Shown: one piece after another, positions 27,156 through 36,552 of the stretch
Layout: every line of letters begins with the position of its first letter
Position numbering within the stretch: the first letter of the stretch is position 1
Source: Comamonadaceae bacterium G21597-S1
GTDB lineage: Bacteria > Pseudomonadota > Gammaproteobacteria > Burkholderiales > Burkholderiaceae_C
Direction of reading: 5' to 3'
Length of the DNA stretch: 64,000 bases
Assembly: GCA_027214345.1 (NCBI GenBank)
Contig: JAPWHR010000002.1
Coordinates: 62,001-126,000 of the forward strand
Made by a program: the position numbers and the translations under genes
Notes under the pieces: generated by a model
What the model saw: only the letters and a program-made list of their open reading frames with translations
Told to the model about the DNA's origin: nothing
Database searches by the model: none

Positions 27156-29918
27156 TCAGGGCCTGAGCAGGTTCTTCAGCGCCGCGCGCAGTCGCCGCTC
27201 GGCTCCGGGCTCGAATCCGCCCTGCAACACCTGTCCGACATCCTGCGCCCAGGTCTGAGCCGGTGGCGGGTCGTTGCGCCGGGTCAGCAGCTGCAACTGG
27301 AACGACCGTCGCGCATCCAGGTGTTCTGCCGGCGTCGGCACGTCGGCCGCCATCTCGAGCCGCAGCAAGGCGGTTTCGGGAACCGGGCCGGCGGCGCCGC
27401 CCAGTGCCTGCACCCAGGCCGAGCGCACGCCCGAACCGACCTGCGGGCCGAGCTCCTGGGCCGGAGGAACCTGTTGAGGGTCCCGCGCCTGCCAGGCGCC
27501 GAGCAATTGCGACAAGGCCTCGCCATGCGCCTGCGATGCGAGCTTGCGCAGTGCCGACTGGGCCCGCTCCATGGCGTCGCGCTGGGCGCGGAAAGCGGCG
27601 TCGCCCAGCCGGGGCGTGTGAGGCCGGTCCTCGCGTGCACCGCGCTCGGGACGCCCGGTACGCGTATCGCGCCCGGGGCCGGAGCGTGTATCGCCGCGCT
27701 CCGATCCGCGTGCACCCGCCGGGCCACGACGTCCGTCCTTGCGGTCGCCAAACGGCGCGCCACGGCCGGCGGCGGCCGGTGCTGCGTGGGGGGAACGCAA
27801 GCCGGGACGGTCGTCGCCACGCACGGCCACGACAGGACGCGGTACCGGCTTGGCCGGGGCTGGCGCAGGGGCATCGGCAGCCGTGGTGTCGCCGGTCGGC
27901 GCGGCGTCGGTGGCCGCCGGTTGCCCGTCGACGGACGCGGTGTCTTGCCCGGTGGCAGCGTCGTCGGCCTTGGCCGCATCGGCTTGCCCGGCGCCGGCGT
28001 CACCCGGAGTTGCCACATCGGGATCGGCCGCAGGTTGTGCGCGTTGCGCCGTGTCGGCCGCGTCGCGTGCCAGCTTCTGGCCCCGCAGGGCCGCTTCCAG
28101 GCCGGCGACGGCCGCACGGATCTGCTGCGCGTCGCCGGACTGGTTGGCTGCGTCCAAGGCCTTGGAGGCCTCCAGCACCAGGCGATCGTGTTCGCCCAGG
28201 GCCGCCTCTTCCTGGTGGCGCTGCGCCGACTTGCGCTCGAAGGCCTCGTCGATCGGCTTGCGGAAGGCGTCCCACATCTTCTGCTCGTGCCGCCGGTCCA
28301 TCGGCACCGACTGGGCCTCGGCCTGCCAGCGCTGCTGCAAGGCCTTGACCGCATCGATACGCAGCACGGGCGCCTCGCCCAGCACCCGGGCCTCCTCGAT
28401 CATGGCCTGGCGCCGTACCACGCTGGCCTGCTGCAATGCGTCCAGTGGTGCTGACGCCTGCGCAAAGGCCGCGGCCCACTGCGGCTGCAGTTCGGCAAAC
28501 ATCTTTTCGCCGACGTGTCCGGCATCACGCCAGCGGTCGCGGAACTGGTGCAGGATGCGGGCGAAGCCGCGCCAGTCGTCATCGCGCGCCGTGGCGTTGT
28601 CGGCCGCCCAGGCCTTGACCTCGTCGATCAGGGCCAGGCGCTGTGCGCGGTGTTGCGCCGCATCGGCCTTGACCTTCTCGATCCAGCCCTCGACCACCTT
28701 GTGCGCCTCGTTGCAGGCCTCGTCGAAGCGCTTCCACAAGGCGTGATTGGGCACGCCGCCCTGGTCGGTCTGTTTCCATTGTTCACGCAGCTTGCGCAGT
28801 GACTCCTGCATCTTGCGCCCACCGATCGCCTGTCCGGCCGGACGGTTCAGCAGGCCCTCGGCCGCGGCCACGAGTTCGCGGCGCAGCTGGTCGGCACGCC
28901 AGCGCTGCCAGCCTTCGAGCTCGCTGGCCGCCGCCAATGCGGCATGTGCCTGGTTCTCCAGTGCGTCACTGACCGCCCGGCCGTGCTCCTTGAGCGCCTG
29001 GCGCAGGGCCGCCGCCGCACCCGCGCTGGCCTTGCCATGGCCTTGCGCCATTTCGCTCTCCAGCGTCGCCAGCACCGGGCCCACAGCCGCGTCGGCCTGT
29101 TGGCGCTGCTCCGGATCGACCTTGGGCTTGGCCGGCTTGTGCTCCGCCGCCTGCACCGGCAGGCCGCGCGCACTGCGCAGTTCGTCGGCCCAAACCGGTA
29201 CCGGCGGCAAGGGTGCCTGGGCGTCCTCGGCCGCGGCCACGGCCTGCGCCAGCGCGCTCTGGAAGGCTTCCCAGACCACCAGCAACTGCGCGCGCGAGGC
29301 CTGCAGCAAGGGCGGAAACTTCAGGTCGACGCTGTTCCAGTTGGCATCGGACTCCAATGCCGCGGCCTGTTGCTCCCAATGCGCGACATCGTCGCGCAAC
29401 GCATCCCAGACCGCCTGCGCGGCCGCCCAGGGCTTGGTCGACAACACCTCGATACGCTGGGCCAGCAACACGGCGGCCTCGCGCTGCACCTGCACCGTGT
29501 GCTGCAGATCCTCGATGACCCGCACCCGCTCGGCCAACCGGGCCTTGAGCATGAGCAAGGGTTCCTTGCTCAATGGTGCGCCTGCCTTGGCCGCGTCGCG
29601 TTGCCAGGCCAGCGCATCGGCGATGTTGAGCTTGGGCAGGTCGAGCAGGGCCTGCGCCTTGCCGGCCCACTCGGCGGCGGCCTGCTCCTGGCCCTTGGCG
29701 CGACGGATTTCGTCGAGTCGCTCGCGCACCGGACGGGCAGCACCCTTGTCGCGCGCAGCCAGTTCGCGAAACACGTCCTGCAGGTCTTCGTGGCTCGGCT
29801 CCTGCGACAGCCACGCCCGGATGCGGGTGGCGCGTTCACCCGAGGTCGGCGCAGTGAAGGCGCCATCGGTCATGGTGTCGAGTTTCTGGATGTCGGTGTT
29901 CTTGGGGCTGGAGGTCAT
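27156..29918 (-). CDS. DUF349 domain-containing protein
   Basis: This is a large, soluble, alanine-, glutamine- and arginine-rich protein (920 residues). It contains repeated DUF349-type helical segments, recognisable from repeats around WKRFDEACNEAHKVVEG, WRGFARILHQFRDRW and MWDAFRKPIDEAFERK. Residues about 620-770 are low complexity, first Ala/Asp/Pro-rich and then Arg/Gly-rich, and are probably disordered. The family is widespread in betaproteobacteria; its function is not known to me. The ATG at 29918 starts before MTSSPKNTD; no clear ribosome binding site is seen. It is 90 bp downstream of the DUF748 gene on the same strand. Confidence 0.85.
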   Translation of the reverse strand: MTSSPKNTDIQKLDTMTDGAFTAPTSGERATRIRAWLSQEPSHEDLQDVFRELAARDKGAARPVRERLDEIRRAKGQEQAAAEWAGKAQALLDLPKLNIADALAWQRDAAKAGAPLSKEPLLMLKARLAERVRVIEDLQHTVQVQREAAVLLAQRIEVLSTKPWAAAQAVWDALRDDVAHWEQQAAALESDANWNSVDLKFPPLLQASRAQLLVVWEAFQSALAQAVAAAEDAQAPLPPVPVWADELRSARGLPVQAAEHKPAKPKVDPEQRQQADAAVGPVLATLESEMAQGHGKASAGAAAALRQALKEHGRAVSDALENQAHAALAAASELEGWQRWRADQLRRELVAAAEGLLNRPAGQAIGGRKMQESLRKLREQWKQTDQGGVPNHALWKRFDEACNEAHKVVEGWIEKVKADAAQHRAQRLALIDEVKAWAADNATARDDDWRGFARILHQFRDRWRDAGHVGEKMFAELQPQWAAAFAQASAPLDALQQASVVRRQAMIEEARVLGEAPVLRIDAVKALQQRWQAEAQSVPMDRRHEQKMWDAFRKPIDEAFERKSAQRHQEEAALGEHDRLVLEASKALDAANQSGDAQQIRAAVAGLEAALRGQKLARDAADTAQRAQPAADPDVATPGDAGAGQADAAKADDAATGQDTASVDGQPAATDAAPTGDTTAADAPAPAPAKPVPRPVVAVRGDDRPGLRSPHAAPAAAGRGAPFGDRKDGRRGPAGARGSERGDTRSGPGRDTRTGRPERGAREDRPHTPRLGDAAFRAQRDAMERAQSALRKLASQAHGEALSQLLGAWQARDPQQVPPAQELGPQVGSGVRSAWVQALGGAAGPVPETALLRLEMAADVPTPAEHLDARRSFQLQLLTRRNDPPPAQTWAQDVGQVLQGGFEPGAERRLRAALKNLLRP

Positions 29919-30008
29919 CGTGGCAATCGATTCAGTACGGATAGCCGCTTGCGGCAAACGGCTATTTTCGCCTCGAAACCATCGGCGCGCCGACGTGGCC
30001 CGGCAAAG

Positions 30009-33000
30009 TCAGTTCGTGCCCAGGTTGAGCTCGGCCCGCGGCGACCACGCCGCATCGGCATCGGGCAAGCGCGTGGCCCCCAGAAACAGGCGCTCGAGCG
30101 GCAATTGCCGGCTCGCCAGGTAGTCCTTGACCGCCACGCCCCGGCGCAGCGCCAGATCGCGCATGGATTCTTCATCGACGGTCATGTTGGCCAGCAACAA
30201 CGCCTCCATGTCGGCCGTCGACAGTTCCCGGGGTTTGCCCGCCAGATCGCGCGGCCTGGCGATCTCGGAGCGCGCGAACAGCTGTCGCAGCCGTTCCTCC
30301 CGTTCCGTCGCCGTCTCGTCGGCGGTTGCGTCATCCGCCGCAGCGGGCGCCTGGCCGGCGGCGACCTGTGCCCGGCGCTTTTCCGCCTGCAGCAAGGCCT
30401 GCAACCGGACCCGCTTGAACGCCTCGCGCTCGGCCTCGAGGTTCGCCGTGCCGACCACCGTCATCCTCAGGGCCGGGCGCTGCGTCAATGCCTGGGCGAC
30501 CTTGTCCAGTGCGCTGCGTGCCTGTGGTTGCAACTGCGCGGAGCCAGGCGCAAACGCGATCTGGCTGAGCTCGTTGCCGTCGCCACCGAACGCACTGGCG
30601 AGCAAGGAGAACGGCGCCGTCAGCGCCTTGCCAATCAGGTTGACGATGACCTTGAATATGACCGAGCCCAGCTGGAACTGCGGGTCGTTGAGCGAACCAC
30701 TGATCGGCAGGTCGATGTCGATGACCCCGTTTCGATCGGCCAGCAGGGCAACCGCCAGCTTCACCGGCAGGCTGTTGGGTGCGCCTTCGACCTTGTCGCC
30801 GAAGGCAAGCTGGTTCAACACCACCTGGTTGCTGGCCGTGAGCTGGCCATCGGGCGAGACCCGGTAGGCCACGTCGACGCTGAGCTTGCCCCGTTCGATG
30901 CCATGGCCGGCGTATTTGATCGCGTACGGTGACAACGCGGGCAGCTCCAGGTCGCGCACCGCACCCTTGATATCCAGCACGAGCGGATCGGCCAAGGGAT
31001 TGAGCTGGCCCAGAATCTCCAGCGATGCCGTGCCTTCGGCCCGGCCACGCAGCTCCAGTTCGGCCATGGTGGCCTGCTCGCGCGTCGAAGCCGACGAGAA
31101 CGCGCTGAGCCTGCCAGTCAGCTCGCTGAGGTTGGCAGAGTAGTTCGGCTTGACGAAGCGATCGGAGAAGTAGACCGTGCCGTTGACCAGGCTGATCGGT
31201 CCGATCCGGATCTGCGGCGCGGCCGCCGGTACCGACGCTGCAGCAGTGGCGACGGCGGCTTTGCCATCCGCTGTCGCCGCGACCGGGGCCGCACCGGCGA
31301 CGGGTGCGTCGGCGGGTGCCTCCGGCGCGTCGCCGCGCACCAGGTCCTGCAGGTTGACCCGACCGGTCTCGTGCACGATCACCCGCGCATAGAAGTCGCT
31401 CAGGCTGGTCTCGCGCACAGCCAGGCGCAGCGGCTGACCGGGCGCGATCGCCAGTTCAATACCGCGCATGCCGAGCGACTGCCAGTTGAGCAACTCCCGC
31501 TCCAGCGCGGCCTGGCCGTCGGCGGCGGCACGGCTGTTGGCGCGGACATCCTCCAGCACGGTGTCGCCACGCACGCGCACCTCAGGCCCCTGCGCGGTGG
31601 CGACGAACGCAATGTCGCCCTTGAATCCGGCATCGGCACGCAGGATGTCGACGTTCAGGCTGTCGCCGAAATACGGCTCCAGCGCATGCACCGGCCATCG
31701 TTCCATTGACAAGCGGCCGCGGGTCTGCAACGGCTCGCGTTGCACGCTGCCGCGGTAGTCGATCGTGCCCGGTTGCCGCGGGCCGGCGCCGACGCGAGCG
31801 GACAGATGGGTACGAATCGGCTCCTTGCCGTCGAGACTGAGGCCCTGCAGATCCAGCTGCAATCCGGAGAGCGCCAGCTGCACCGGCTTGGCTTGCGCGG
31901 CGTCTTCGAACCGCACGGCGCCGTCGATCACGCGCGCCTGGGCGACCCCCCCGGTCCAGGGCGCCGGATCGGGGCCGGCGGCAGCCTGCGCTTGGGGCTC
32001 GCCAGCCGTGATGGCGGGTTTCAGCCATGACTCGAACATCCAGCGCTGGTCCGCACCCCGTGTCACGGCCAACCGGGGTTGCCGGATCTCCAGGCGCTCC
32101 ACCTGCAGTGTGCGCCGGTCCAGATCGACCGCCGCCGACGACACGGCGATGCGCTGCACCTGTGCCAGCCCTTGCGGCGCTGCGGCACCGGAGCCCACCA
32201 GCGCCAGGCGATCCAGCGTCAACGATGGCACGGCGACCTGCAACTCGCGCTCCCCCCAACGCAGCTCCATGCTGGCATCGAGCTGGCCGTGCAGCTGCGG
32301 CTCGATGAACTGCGCCAGGTACGGCGCGGCCAGGCGCAGCGGCGCTTCGGCCACCGTCAGCGCGAGCGCGACCTCGCGGTCAGTGCCATGGCCGTCGAAG
32401 ACCAGGCGTGTTGTCGGGGAGCCATCGCCTGAGTCCGCCGCGCCGGCACGATCCTGCGCGTGGTCCGATCGTGACTGCAGCACCATCGCGCCCTTGAATT
32501 GCGCGGCGCGCTCCATCGGCCAGACCAGGTCGTCGACATCGACCGTCAGGTCACGAAGCCGCAGCTGCGCCTGCGGCGCCACAGCGGCGTCGTGCCAGGA
32601 CACGGTGCCATCGCGCAAAGCCAGATGCTGCATCGATGCGGTCCACGAGGGCTCCTCGGACGCCGCTTCGGCGGTGTTCGCGGCCGAATCGACCCCGACG
32701 CCGCCAGAGGTCGCCAAGGCCAGGTTCAGTCGGCCGGCCGCATCCCGGCGCGCCAGCAGGTGGGGCGACTGCAGCGCAACCGTGCCGATCTGCACCTGCT
32801 TGTCCAACGGTCGCAACGCGTCGATGCCGACCGACAACTGCCCGAGTGTCAGCAGGGGTTCGCCGGCGCCATCCGCCAGGTCGACGCCCGAGAGCCGCAA
32901 CTCGCCGTGGATGACGAACTGCGTACTCTGCGCCTGCACGAACTGCAATTGCAGATCGGCGTCGAGCATGCCCTTGCGCAGGCGCAGCGGCAGACCGGCC

Positions 33001-33749
33001 GGCAGGTACGGCAGATAGGGCTCGAGGTCCATGGCCTGGATCCGCACGTGGGCCTCGGACTTGCGCGACGGCGCGAACGGCGTGGAGGCGGCCTGCGAGG
33101 CGAACGCGGCGCCATTGAGAGAAAACGCCAACGACGGTGTCACGGTGACGTCGCGGCGCGACGGCAGATTGCTCAGGAACGGCAGGCTCAGGTTCAGGCC
33201 GCGCAGGGTGTGGCTGCGGCCGGCGGCCCGGTCGTCGACGTCGAAGCTGCCATCGCGAACCATCACGTTGAACACGGCAAATCGCACCGGCTCGTCAGCC
33301 GCGGCCGATGCGGCGTCATTCGAGGGCTTGCCCGCGAATCGATGCAGGATGTCGTCGATGTCGTAGCGCCCGTCAGCCGCGCGGCGCAGCTGCAGCACCG
33401 GGCCATCGACCTCGAGCGACTGCACCACCGGCGCAAGACGCCACAAGGACTCGAGCTCGGCGTCGACATGGATCCGTTTGACCGCCAGCTGCGCCGCGTT
33501 GCCGTCCCGCCCGGCCATCGACAGGTCATGCACGGTCAGCTCGAGCGTCCATGGCTTGAACTCGATCCTTCCGACACTCAGGCTGCGTCCCAATTCGGCA
33601 CTGGCCCGATGGACCAACTGGTATTCGAGGACCGGCGGCACGGTCGACCATGCCAGCAACCATATCGACAGGACCGCGAACACGGTCCACGCCAGGCGGC
33701 GAACCCAGCGATGGGCGAACAACGACGATGGACGGAACAAGGACTGCAT
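30009..33749 (-). CDS. DUF748 (AsmA-like) envelope protein
   Basis: This very large protein (1246 residues) has one N-terminal transmembrane helix (RRLAWTVFAVLSIWLLAWST, about residues 15-40) and a long periplasmic part. Beta-rich DUF748 segments such as SVGRIEFKPWTLELTVHDLS resemble the AsmA/YhdP bridge proteins that carry lipids between membranes. Near the C-terminus is a stretch resembling the end of an OmpA-like domain (SAQLQPQARSALDKVAQALTQ), which is usual in this family. I start at the ATG at 33749; the open frame upstream lacks similarity. A role in outer-membrane lipid homeostasis is inferred from the fold class only. Confidence 0.87.
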   Translation of the reverse strand: MQSLFRPSSLFAHRWVRRLAWTVFAVLSIWLLAWSTVPPVLEYQLVHRASAELGRSLSVGRIEFKPWTLELTVHDLSMAGRDGNAAQLAVKRIHVDAELESLWRLAPVVQSLEVDGPVLQLRRAADGRYDIDDILHRFAGKPSNDAASAAADEPVRFAVFNVMVRDGSFDVDDRAAGRSHTLRGLNLSLPFLSNLPSRRDVTVTPSLAFSLNGAAFASQAASTPFAPSRKSEAHVRIQAMDLEPYLPYLPAGLPLRLRKGMLDADLQLQFVQAQSTQFVIHGELRLSGVDLADGAGEPLLTLGQLSVGIDALRPLDKQVQIGTVALQSPHLLARRDAAGRLNLALATSGGVGVDSAANTAEAASEEPSWTASMQHLALRDGTVSWHDAAVAPQAQLRLRDLTVDVDDLVWPMERAAQFKGAMVLQSRSDHAQDRAGAADSGDGSPTTRLVFDGHGTDREVALALTVAEAPLRLAAPYLAQFIEPQLHGQLDASMELRWGERELQVAVPSLTLDRLALVGSGAAAPQGLAQVQRIAVSSAAVDLDRRTLQVERLEIRQPRLAVTRGADQRWMFESWLKPAITAGEPQAQAAAGPDPAPWTGGVAQARVIDGAVRFEDAAQAKPVQLALSGLQLDLQGLSLDGKEPIRTHLSARVGAGPRQPGTIDYRGSVQREPLQTRGRLSMERWPVHALEPYFGDSLNVDILRADAGFKGDIAFVATAQGPEVRVRGDTVLEDVRANSRAAADGQAALERELLNWQSLGMRGIELAIAPGQPLRLAVRETSLSDFYARVIVHETGRVNLQDLVRGDAPEAPADAPVAGAAPVAATADGKAAVATAAASVPAAAPQIRIGPISLVNGTVYFSDRFVKPNYSANLSELTGRLSAFSSASTREQATMAELELRGRAEGTASLEILGQLNPLADPLVLDIKGAVRDLELPALSPYAIKYAGHGIERGKLSVDVAYRVSPDGQLTASNQVVLNQLAFGDKVEGAPNSLPVKLAVALLADRNGVIDIDLPISGSLNDPQFQLGSVIFKVIVNLIGKALTAPFSLLASAFGGDGNELSQIAFAPGSAQLQPQARSALDKVAQALTQRPALRMTVVGTANLEAEREAFKRVRLQALLQAEKRRAQVAAGQAPAAADDATADETATEREERLRQLFARSEIARPRDLAGKPRELSTADMEALLLANMTVDEESMRDLALRRGVAVKDYLASRQLPLERLFLGATRLPDADAAWSPRAELNLGTN

Positions 33750-33852
33750 GGGCTGCGTGGCGGCAAAGACGATGGCAGCCAATATATCGCGCCGCAGGCC
33801 TGGAACATTGCCAAGACGCCCTGCACCACGAGTCAAGGCCCTGAAAGCAGAA

Positions 33853-33889
33853 AGCCCGACGGGCCAGACTGCATCCGGACCGCCGGGCT
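33853..33889 (-). terminator. Terminator-like hairpin in the DUF748 leader region
   Basis: Read on the minus strand, AGCCCGGCGG pairs with CCGTCGGGCT (10 bp with one G-U) around a 17-base loop, followed by TTTCTGCTTT. No minus-strand gene ends just before it. It may end an unannotated small transcript or act as an attenuator in the leader of the DUF748 gene. Confidence 0.4.
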
Positions 33890-34199
33890 CGACGGCTGGC
33901 GCAAGGCCCATGCCGTCAGGGCTAGTGTCAATGGAGGGTGATGTCCAGAGACACGTGGGGGCAACAGATTGCCTCCATGAATCGCCGGGGCCGCTTCATC
34001 AACACCATCGGGGGATGGGGACTGGCTACTGCCGGCGCTACGTCCGATCACTCGGACGATTGCAGTCTAGGTTCACGTGCAGGCGATGGCAAGTACTTGT
34101 TGCATTCACTTGCATCCCCTGTGGAAATCGAACATGGACCAACCCACGACGTCACCGCTTCGAGGCTCGCTCATGAGGGCGGCACCATGCGTGGATTGA

Positions 34200-34219
34200 A
34201 TATGGACTCTAATCCATAT
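34200..34219. promoter_or_regulatory. Dyad upstream of the lytic transglycosylase promoter
   Basis: ATATGGA (34200-34206) and TCCATAT (34213-34219) are exact 7-bp inverted arms with a 6-bp spacer. The dyad ends 2 bases before the -35 box at 34222, the usual place for an activator or repressor site. The binding protein is unknown. Confidence 0.5.
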
Positions 34220-34221
34220 GG

Positions 34222-34250
34222 TTGACGAGGTATATCGCCACACCTAAAAT
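34222..34250 (+). promoter_or_regulatory. Sigma-70-type promoter for the lytic transglycosylase
   Basis: TTGACG (34222-34227) and TAAAAT (34245-34250) are separated by 17 bp, close to the consensus. Transcription would start near 34257 and leave a leader of about 170 bases before the ATG at 34431. Confidence 0.65.
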
Positions 34251-34430
34251 CCGCCCAGCCCGAACCAGGGTTAACCCGAATCGCTGCCGACATCCGGCAA
34301 ATTCAACGACTGCGCCGGATCCGGAAGAGGCAGAGGTTGAACGCGTACCCATCCAACCGAAGCGCACTGCCTGTGCCGATGTCGCGCGCGACAACGTCAA
34401 CGAGCAATGTGCCCTAGAAGGAAAAGTGCC

Positions 34431-35240
34431 ATGACAGCGTCCCGATCGATGCTACAGGGCTTGCGAACGTTCGGCTCCGACGTCGCAAACGGCCTGTTCG
34501 AGATCACCCACAGCGGCTTTGCCATGTTGGGCCTGACAGTCGTATTTGCCGCTCTGACCTTGAGCGTGCACCCGCAGATCCGCGAGAGCGGCGAACAGCA
34601 ACTGATGGAATGGTTGCAGGCGCGCCAGGAACCGGCCGGCCCGAACGACAACGCGGTCGCACCGACCGACCGGGCGACGGCGACCGATCCGGGCGACCTG
34701 CCCAAGCAGCAGGCCAAGGTCGCATTCTGGCTGAGCAAGAAGTACCGCGTGGCACCGGAGCCCATCAGTGCCCTGGTGGCCGAGGCCTACCACGTCGGCA
34801 TGCGCAGCAAGCTCGATCCCACGCTGATCCTGGCCGTCATGGCCATCGAATCGGGCTTCAACCCCTTCGCCCAGAGCCCGGTGGGCGCACAGGGGCTGAT
34901 GCAGGTGATGACCAAGATCCACGTCGACAAATACGAAAACGCGGGGGGTAACCTGGCCGCATTCGATCCGGTCACGAATCTGCGGGTCGGCGTGGCGATT
35001 CTGCAGGACTGCATCGCGCGCGCCGGCTCCATCGAAGGCGGTTTGCGGTATTACGTGGGAGCCGCCAACCTGGACAGCGATGGCGGCTACGCACAAAAGG
35101 TCCTGGCCGAACACGCGCGGATTCGCGCGGTGGCCAAGGGCAGCCCGGCGACGTCGACACCGTCCCGCGTCATGCCGGCTGCCGCACCTGCGAACGATGC
35201 CGGCGGCTTCCAGAAGGTCGTCGCTTTCTTCTCGCCGTGA
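34431..35240 (+). CDS. Membrane-anchored lytic transglycosylase (SLT domain)
   Basis: This 269-residue protein has an N-terminal hydrophobic helix (SGFAMLGLTVVFAALTLSV, about residues 23-41) and a soluble-lytic-transglycosylase domain. The catalytic glutamate is in AIESGFNPFAQSPVGAQGLMQ, the typical SLT motif, and LRYYVGAANLDSDGGYAQKV is the later conserved block. It would cleave peptidoglycan glycan strands in the periplasm, making anhydro-muramyl ends. AAGGA lies upstream of the ATG at 34431. It has its own promoter and lies upstream of nrdR. It could serve wall turnover or passage of the type IV pilus; neither is shown. Confidence 0.92.
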   Translation: MTASRSMLQGLRTFGSDVANGLFEITHSGFAMLGLTVVFAALTLSVHPQIRESGEQQLMEWLQARQEPAGPNDNAVAPTDRATATDPGDLPKQQAKVAFWLSKKYRVAPEPISALVAEAYHVGMRSKLDPTLILAVMAIESGFNPFAQSPVGAQGLMQVMTKIHVDKYENAGGNLAAFDPVTNLRVGVAILQDCIARAGSIEGGLRYYVGAANLDSDGGYAQKVLAEHARIRAVAKGSPATSTPSRVMPAAAPANDAGGFQKVVAFFSP

Positions 35241-35355
35241 ACTCACCGATGGCATGGTTGCGTGTGATCCCTGAACGCCGGGTACTGCCCGCGCAGGCCG
35301 ACCGCGCAGCACTTGCCATCATGGCGTCGCGACGATCTTGTTCGACCGGAGTGCC

Positions 35356-35805
35356 ATGAAGTGTCCCTTTTGCAGTCACTCGGAAACCCAGGTCGTCGAG
35401 ACACGGGTGGCCGAGGACGGTGGATTCATCCGCCGGCGGCGCCAATGCGGCGCCTGCGACAAGCGGTTCACGACCTATGAGCGGCCCGAGGTCAACTTCC
35501 CGACCATCGTCAAGAAGGACGGGCGGCGCATCGAATTCGAAAGCGGCAAGCTGCGCGCCTCGATGAACCTGGCGCTGCGCAAGCGCCCGGTCAGCACCGA
35601 GCAGGTCGATGCCGCGCTCGATCGCATCGAAGAAAAGCTGCTGAACCTGGGACTGCGCGAGATCGCGTCGAGCCGGATCGGCGAACTGGTGATGCGCGAG
35701 CTCAAGAAGCTCGACAAGGTGGCCTACGTGCGTTTTGCCAGCGTCTACCGCAGCTTTGCCGATATCGACGACTTCAAGACCCTGGTGGACGAAGTGCGGC
35801 GCTGA
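35356..35805 (+). CDS. nrdR: Transcriptional repressor NrdR
   Basis: NrdR represses ribonucleotide reductase genes according to the ATP/dATP ratio. The 149-residue protein starts with the zinc ribbon (MKCPFC, then [12 protein letters not shown]) followed by the ATP-cone domain ([37 protein letters not shown]). Length is standard. The ATG at 35356 follows GGAG closely. In related genomes nrdR usually follows glyA; here a lytic transglycosylase gene occupies that place. It converges on the GspH-like gene. Confidence 0.97.
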   Translation: MKCPFCSHSETQVVETRVAEDGGFIRRRRQCGACDKRFTTYERPEVNFPTIVKKDGRRIEFESGKLRASMNLALRKRPVSTEQVDAALDRIEEKLLNLGLREIASSRIGELVMRELKKLDKVAYVRFASVYRSFADIDDFKTLVDEVRR

Positions 35806-35849
35806 CGGCGCACGCAACAGCATGTTGCAGGCGCGTGCCAAAGGGACAC

Positions 35850-36440
35850 TCACGGACAATCGCTGGCCACCCCCTTGACCGTACGCGGCCGGCCCGTCCC
35901 GCTGAGGACGACCTTGCGCACATCGCCTGCGGGGCCGTTCTGCGGACACAAGGTGAAGGTGCCCGCCTGGAAGGCACCCGAAGTCAGCTTCGCAGAACCC
36001 GTCGCGCTGTATGACACATAGTGCGCCACCGGCGAGTTGCCCGAGAGCCGCACGCGTTTGCCCAACGGCCCCTGTTGTTGCAGCAGCAATTCGCCCGGGT
36101 CCCAACTGGCGTTGTTGTTGCCGTCGTGAAACAGGATCCAGCCCTGGTCCCAGCGGCCAGCACGCGTGCATTGCTCGCCATCGGCCGACTTGCACAACAC
36201 CGCCCTGCCATTGCGCTTGATCGCCTCGCCACGGGCCAGATGCAGGCTGGCGACGAAGGTGTTGATGGCCGAGATGCGGCGCTGGGTGTCGAGCATGGCA
36301 GTCATGGCGGGAAGTGTGACCGCCATCAGCAGCGAGGCGATTGCCGCAGTGACAAGCAGTTCGAGCAAGCTGAACCCACGGGCACCTCGGTGCGGCGTGG
36401 TGGTACGACTGGATTGTGGCTTTGCCATGGAGGTTGCCAT
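35850..36440 (-). CDS. GspH/FimT family pseudopilin
   Basis: This 196-residue prepilin-like protein has a basic leader ending in RGARG, then FSLLELLVTAAIASLLMAVT. That is the G|F cleavage site with the conserved glutamate at +5, followed by the hydrophobic helix, as in type IV pilins. The C-terminal part matches the GspH domain (LHLARGEAIKRNGRAVLC). After cleavage by PilD it would join pilus or pseudopilus assembly. Starts at 36440 and 36428 are both possible and neither has a good ribosome binding site. It is a second GspH-type gene besides fimT, separated from the main operon by the PEP-CTERM gene. Confidence 0.88.
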   Translation of the reverse strand: MATSMAKPQSSRTTTPHRGARGFSLLELLVTAAIASLLMAVTLPAMTAMLDTQRRISAINTFVASLHLARGEAIKRNGRAVLCKSADGEQCTRAGRWDQGWILFHDGNNNASWDPGELLLQQQGPLGKRVRLSGNSPVAHYVSYSATGSAKLTSGAFQAGTFTLCPQNGPAGDVRKVVLSGTGRPRTVKGVASDCP

Positions 36441-36503
36441 GGTGCTGACCGGCAACCGTCATGTCATACCCAGAACGACGGACAGGACGCCCGTGCGCCT
36501 CCC

Positions 36504-36528
36504 AAAAAAAAGCGGCCCGCAGGCCGCT
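36504..36528 (-). terminator. Rho-independent terminator after the PEP-CTERM gene
   Basis: AGCGGCC (36511-36517) and GGCCGCT (36522-36528) form a perfect 7-bp stem with a 4-base loop; on the minus strand it runs into eight T residues. It lies 24 bp past the stop codon of the PEP-CTERM gene and separates it from the GspH-like gene. Confidence 0.92.
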
Positions 36529-36552
36529 TGGGGTCGAAGCCTATGACGCGCG

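Larger units (their letters stand above)
33750..34430. other. Intergenic region of 681 bp between divergent genes
   Basis: No convincing protein gene was found here; the short open frames on both strands lack ribosome binding sites and family features. The region holds a terminator-like hairpin (33853-33889), a 7-bp-arm dyad (34200-34219) and a good sigma-70-type promoter (34222-34250). It is less GC-rich by eye than the neighbouring genes near 34080-34260. Confidence 0.7.

Noticed and set aside
33938-34225. Small protein genes in the DUF748-transglycosylase gap
   Set aside because: Open frames on both strands overlap each other and the promoter, lack ribosome binding sites and show no family features.
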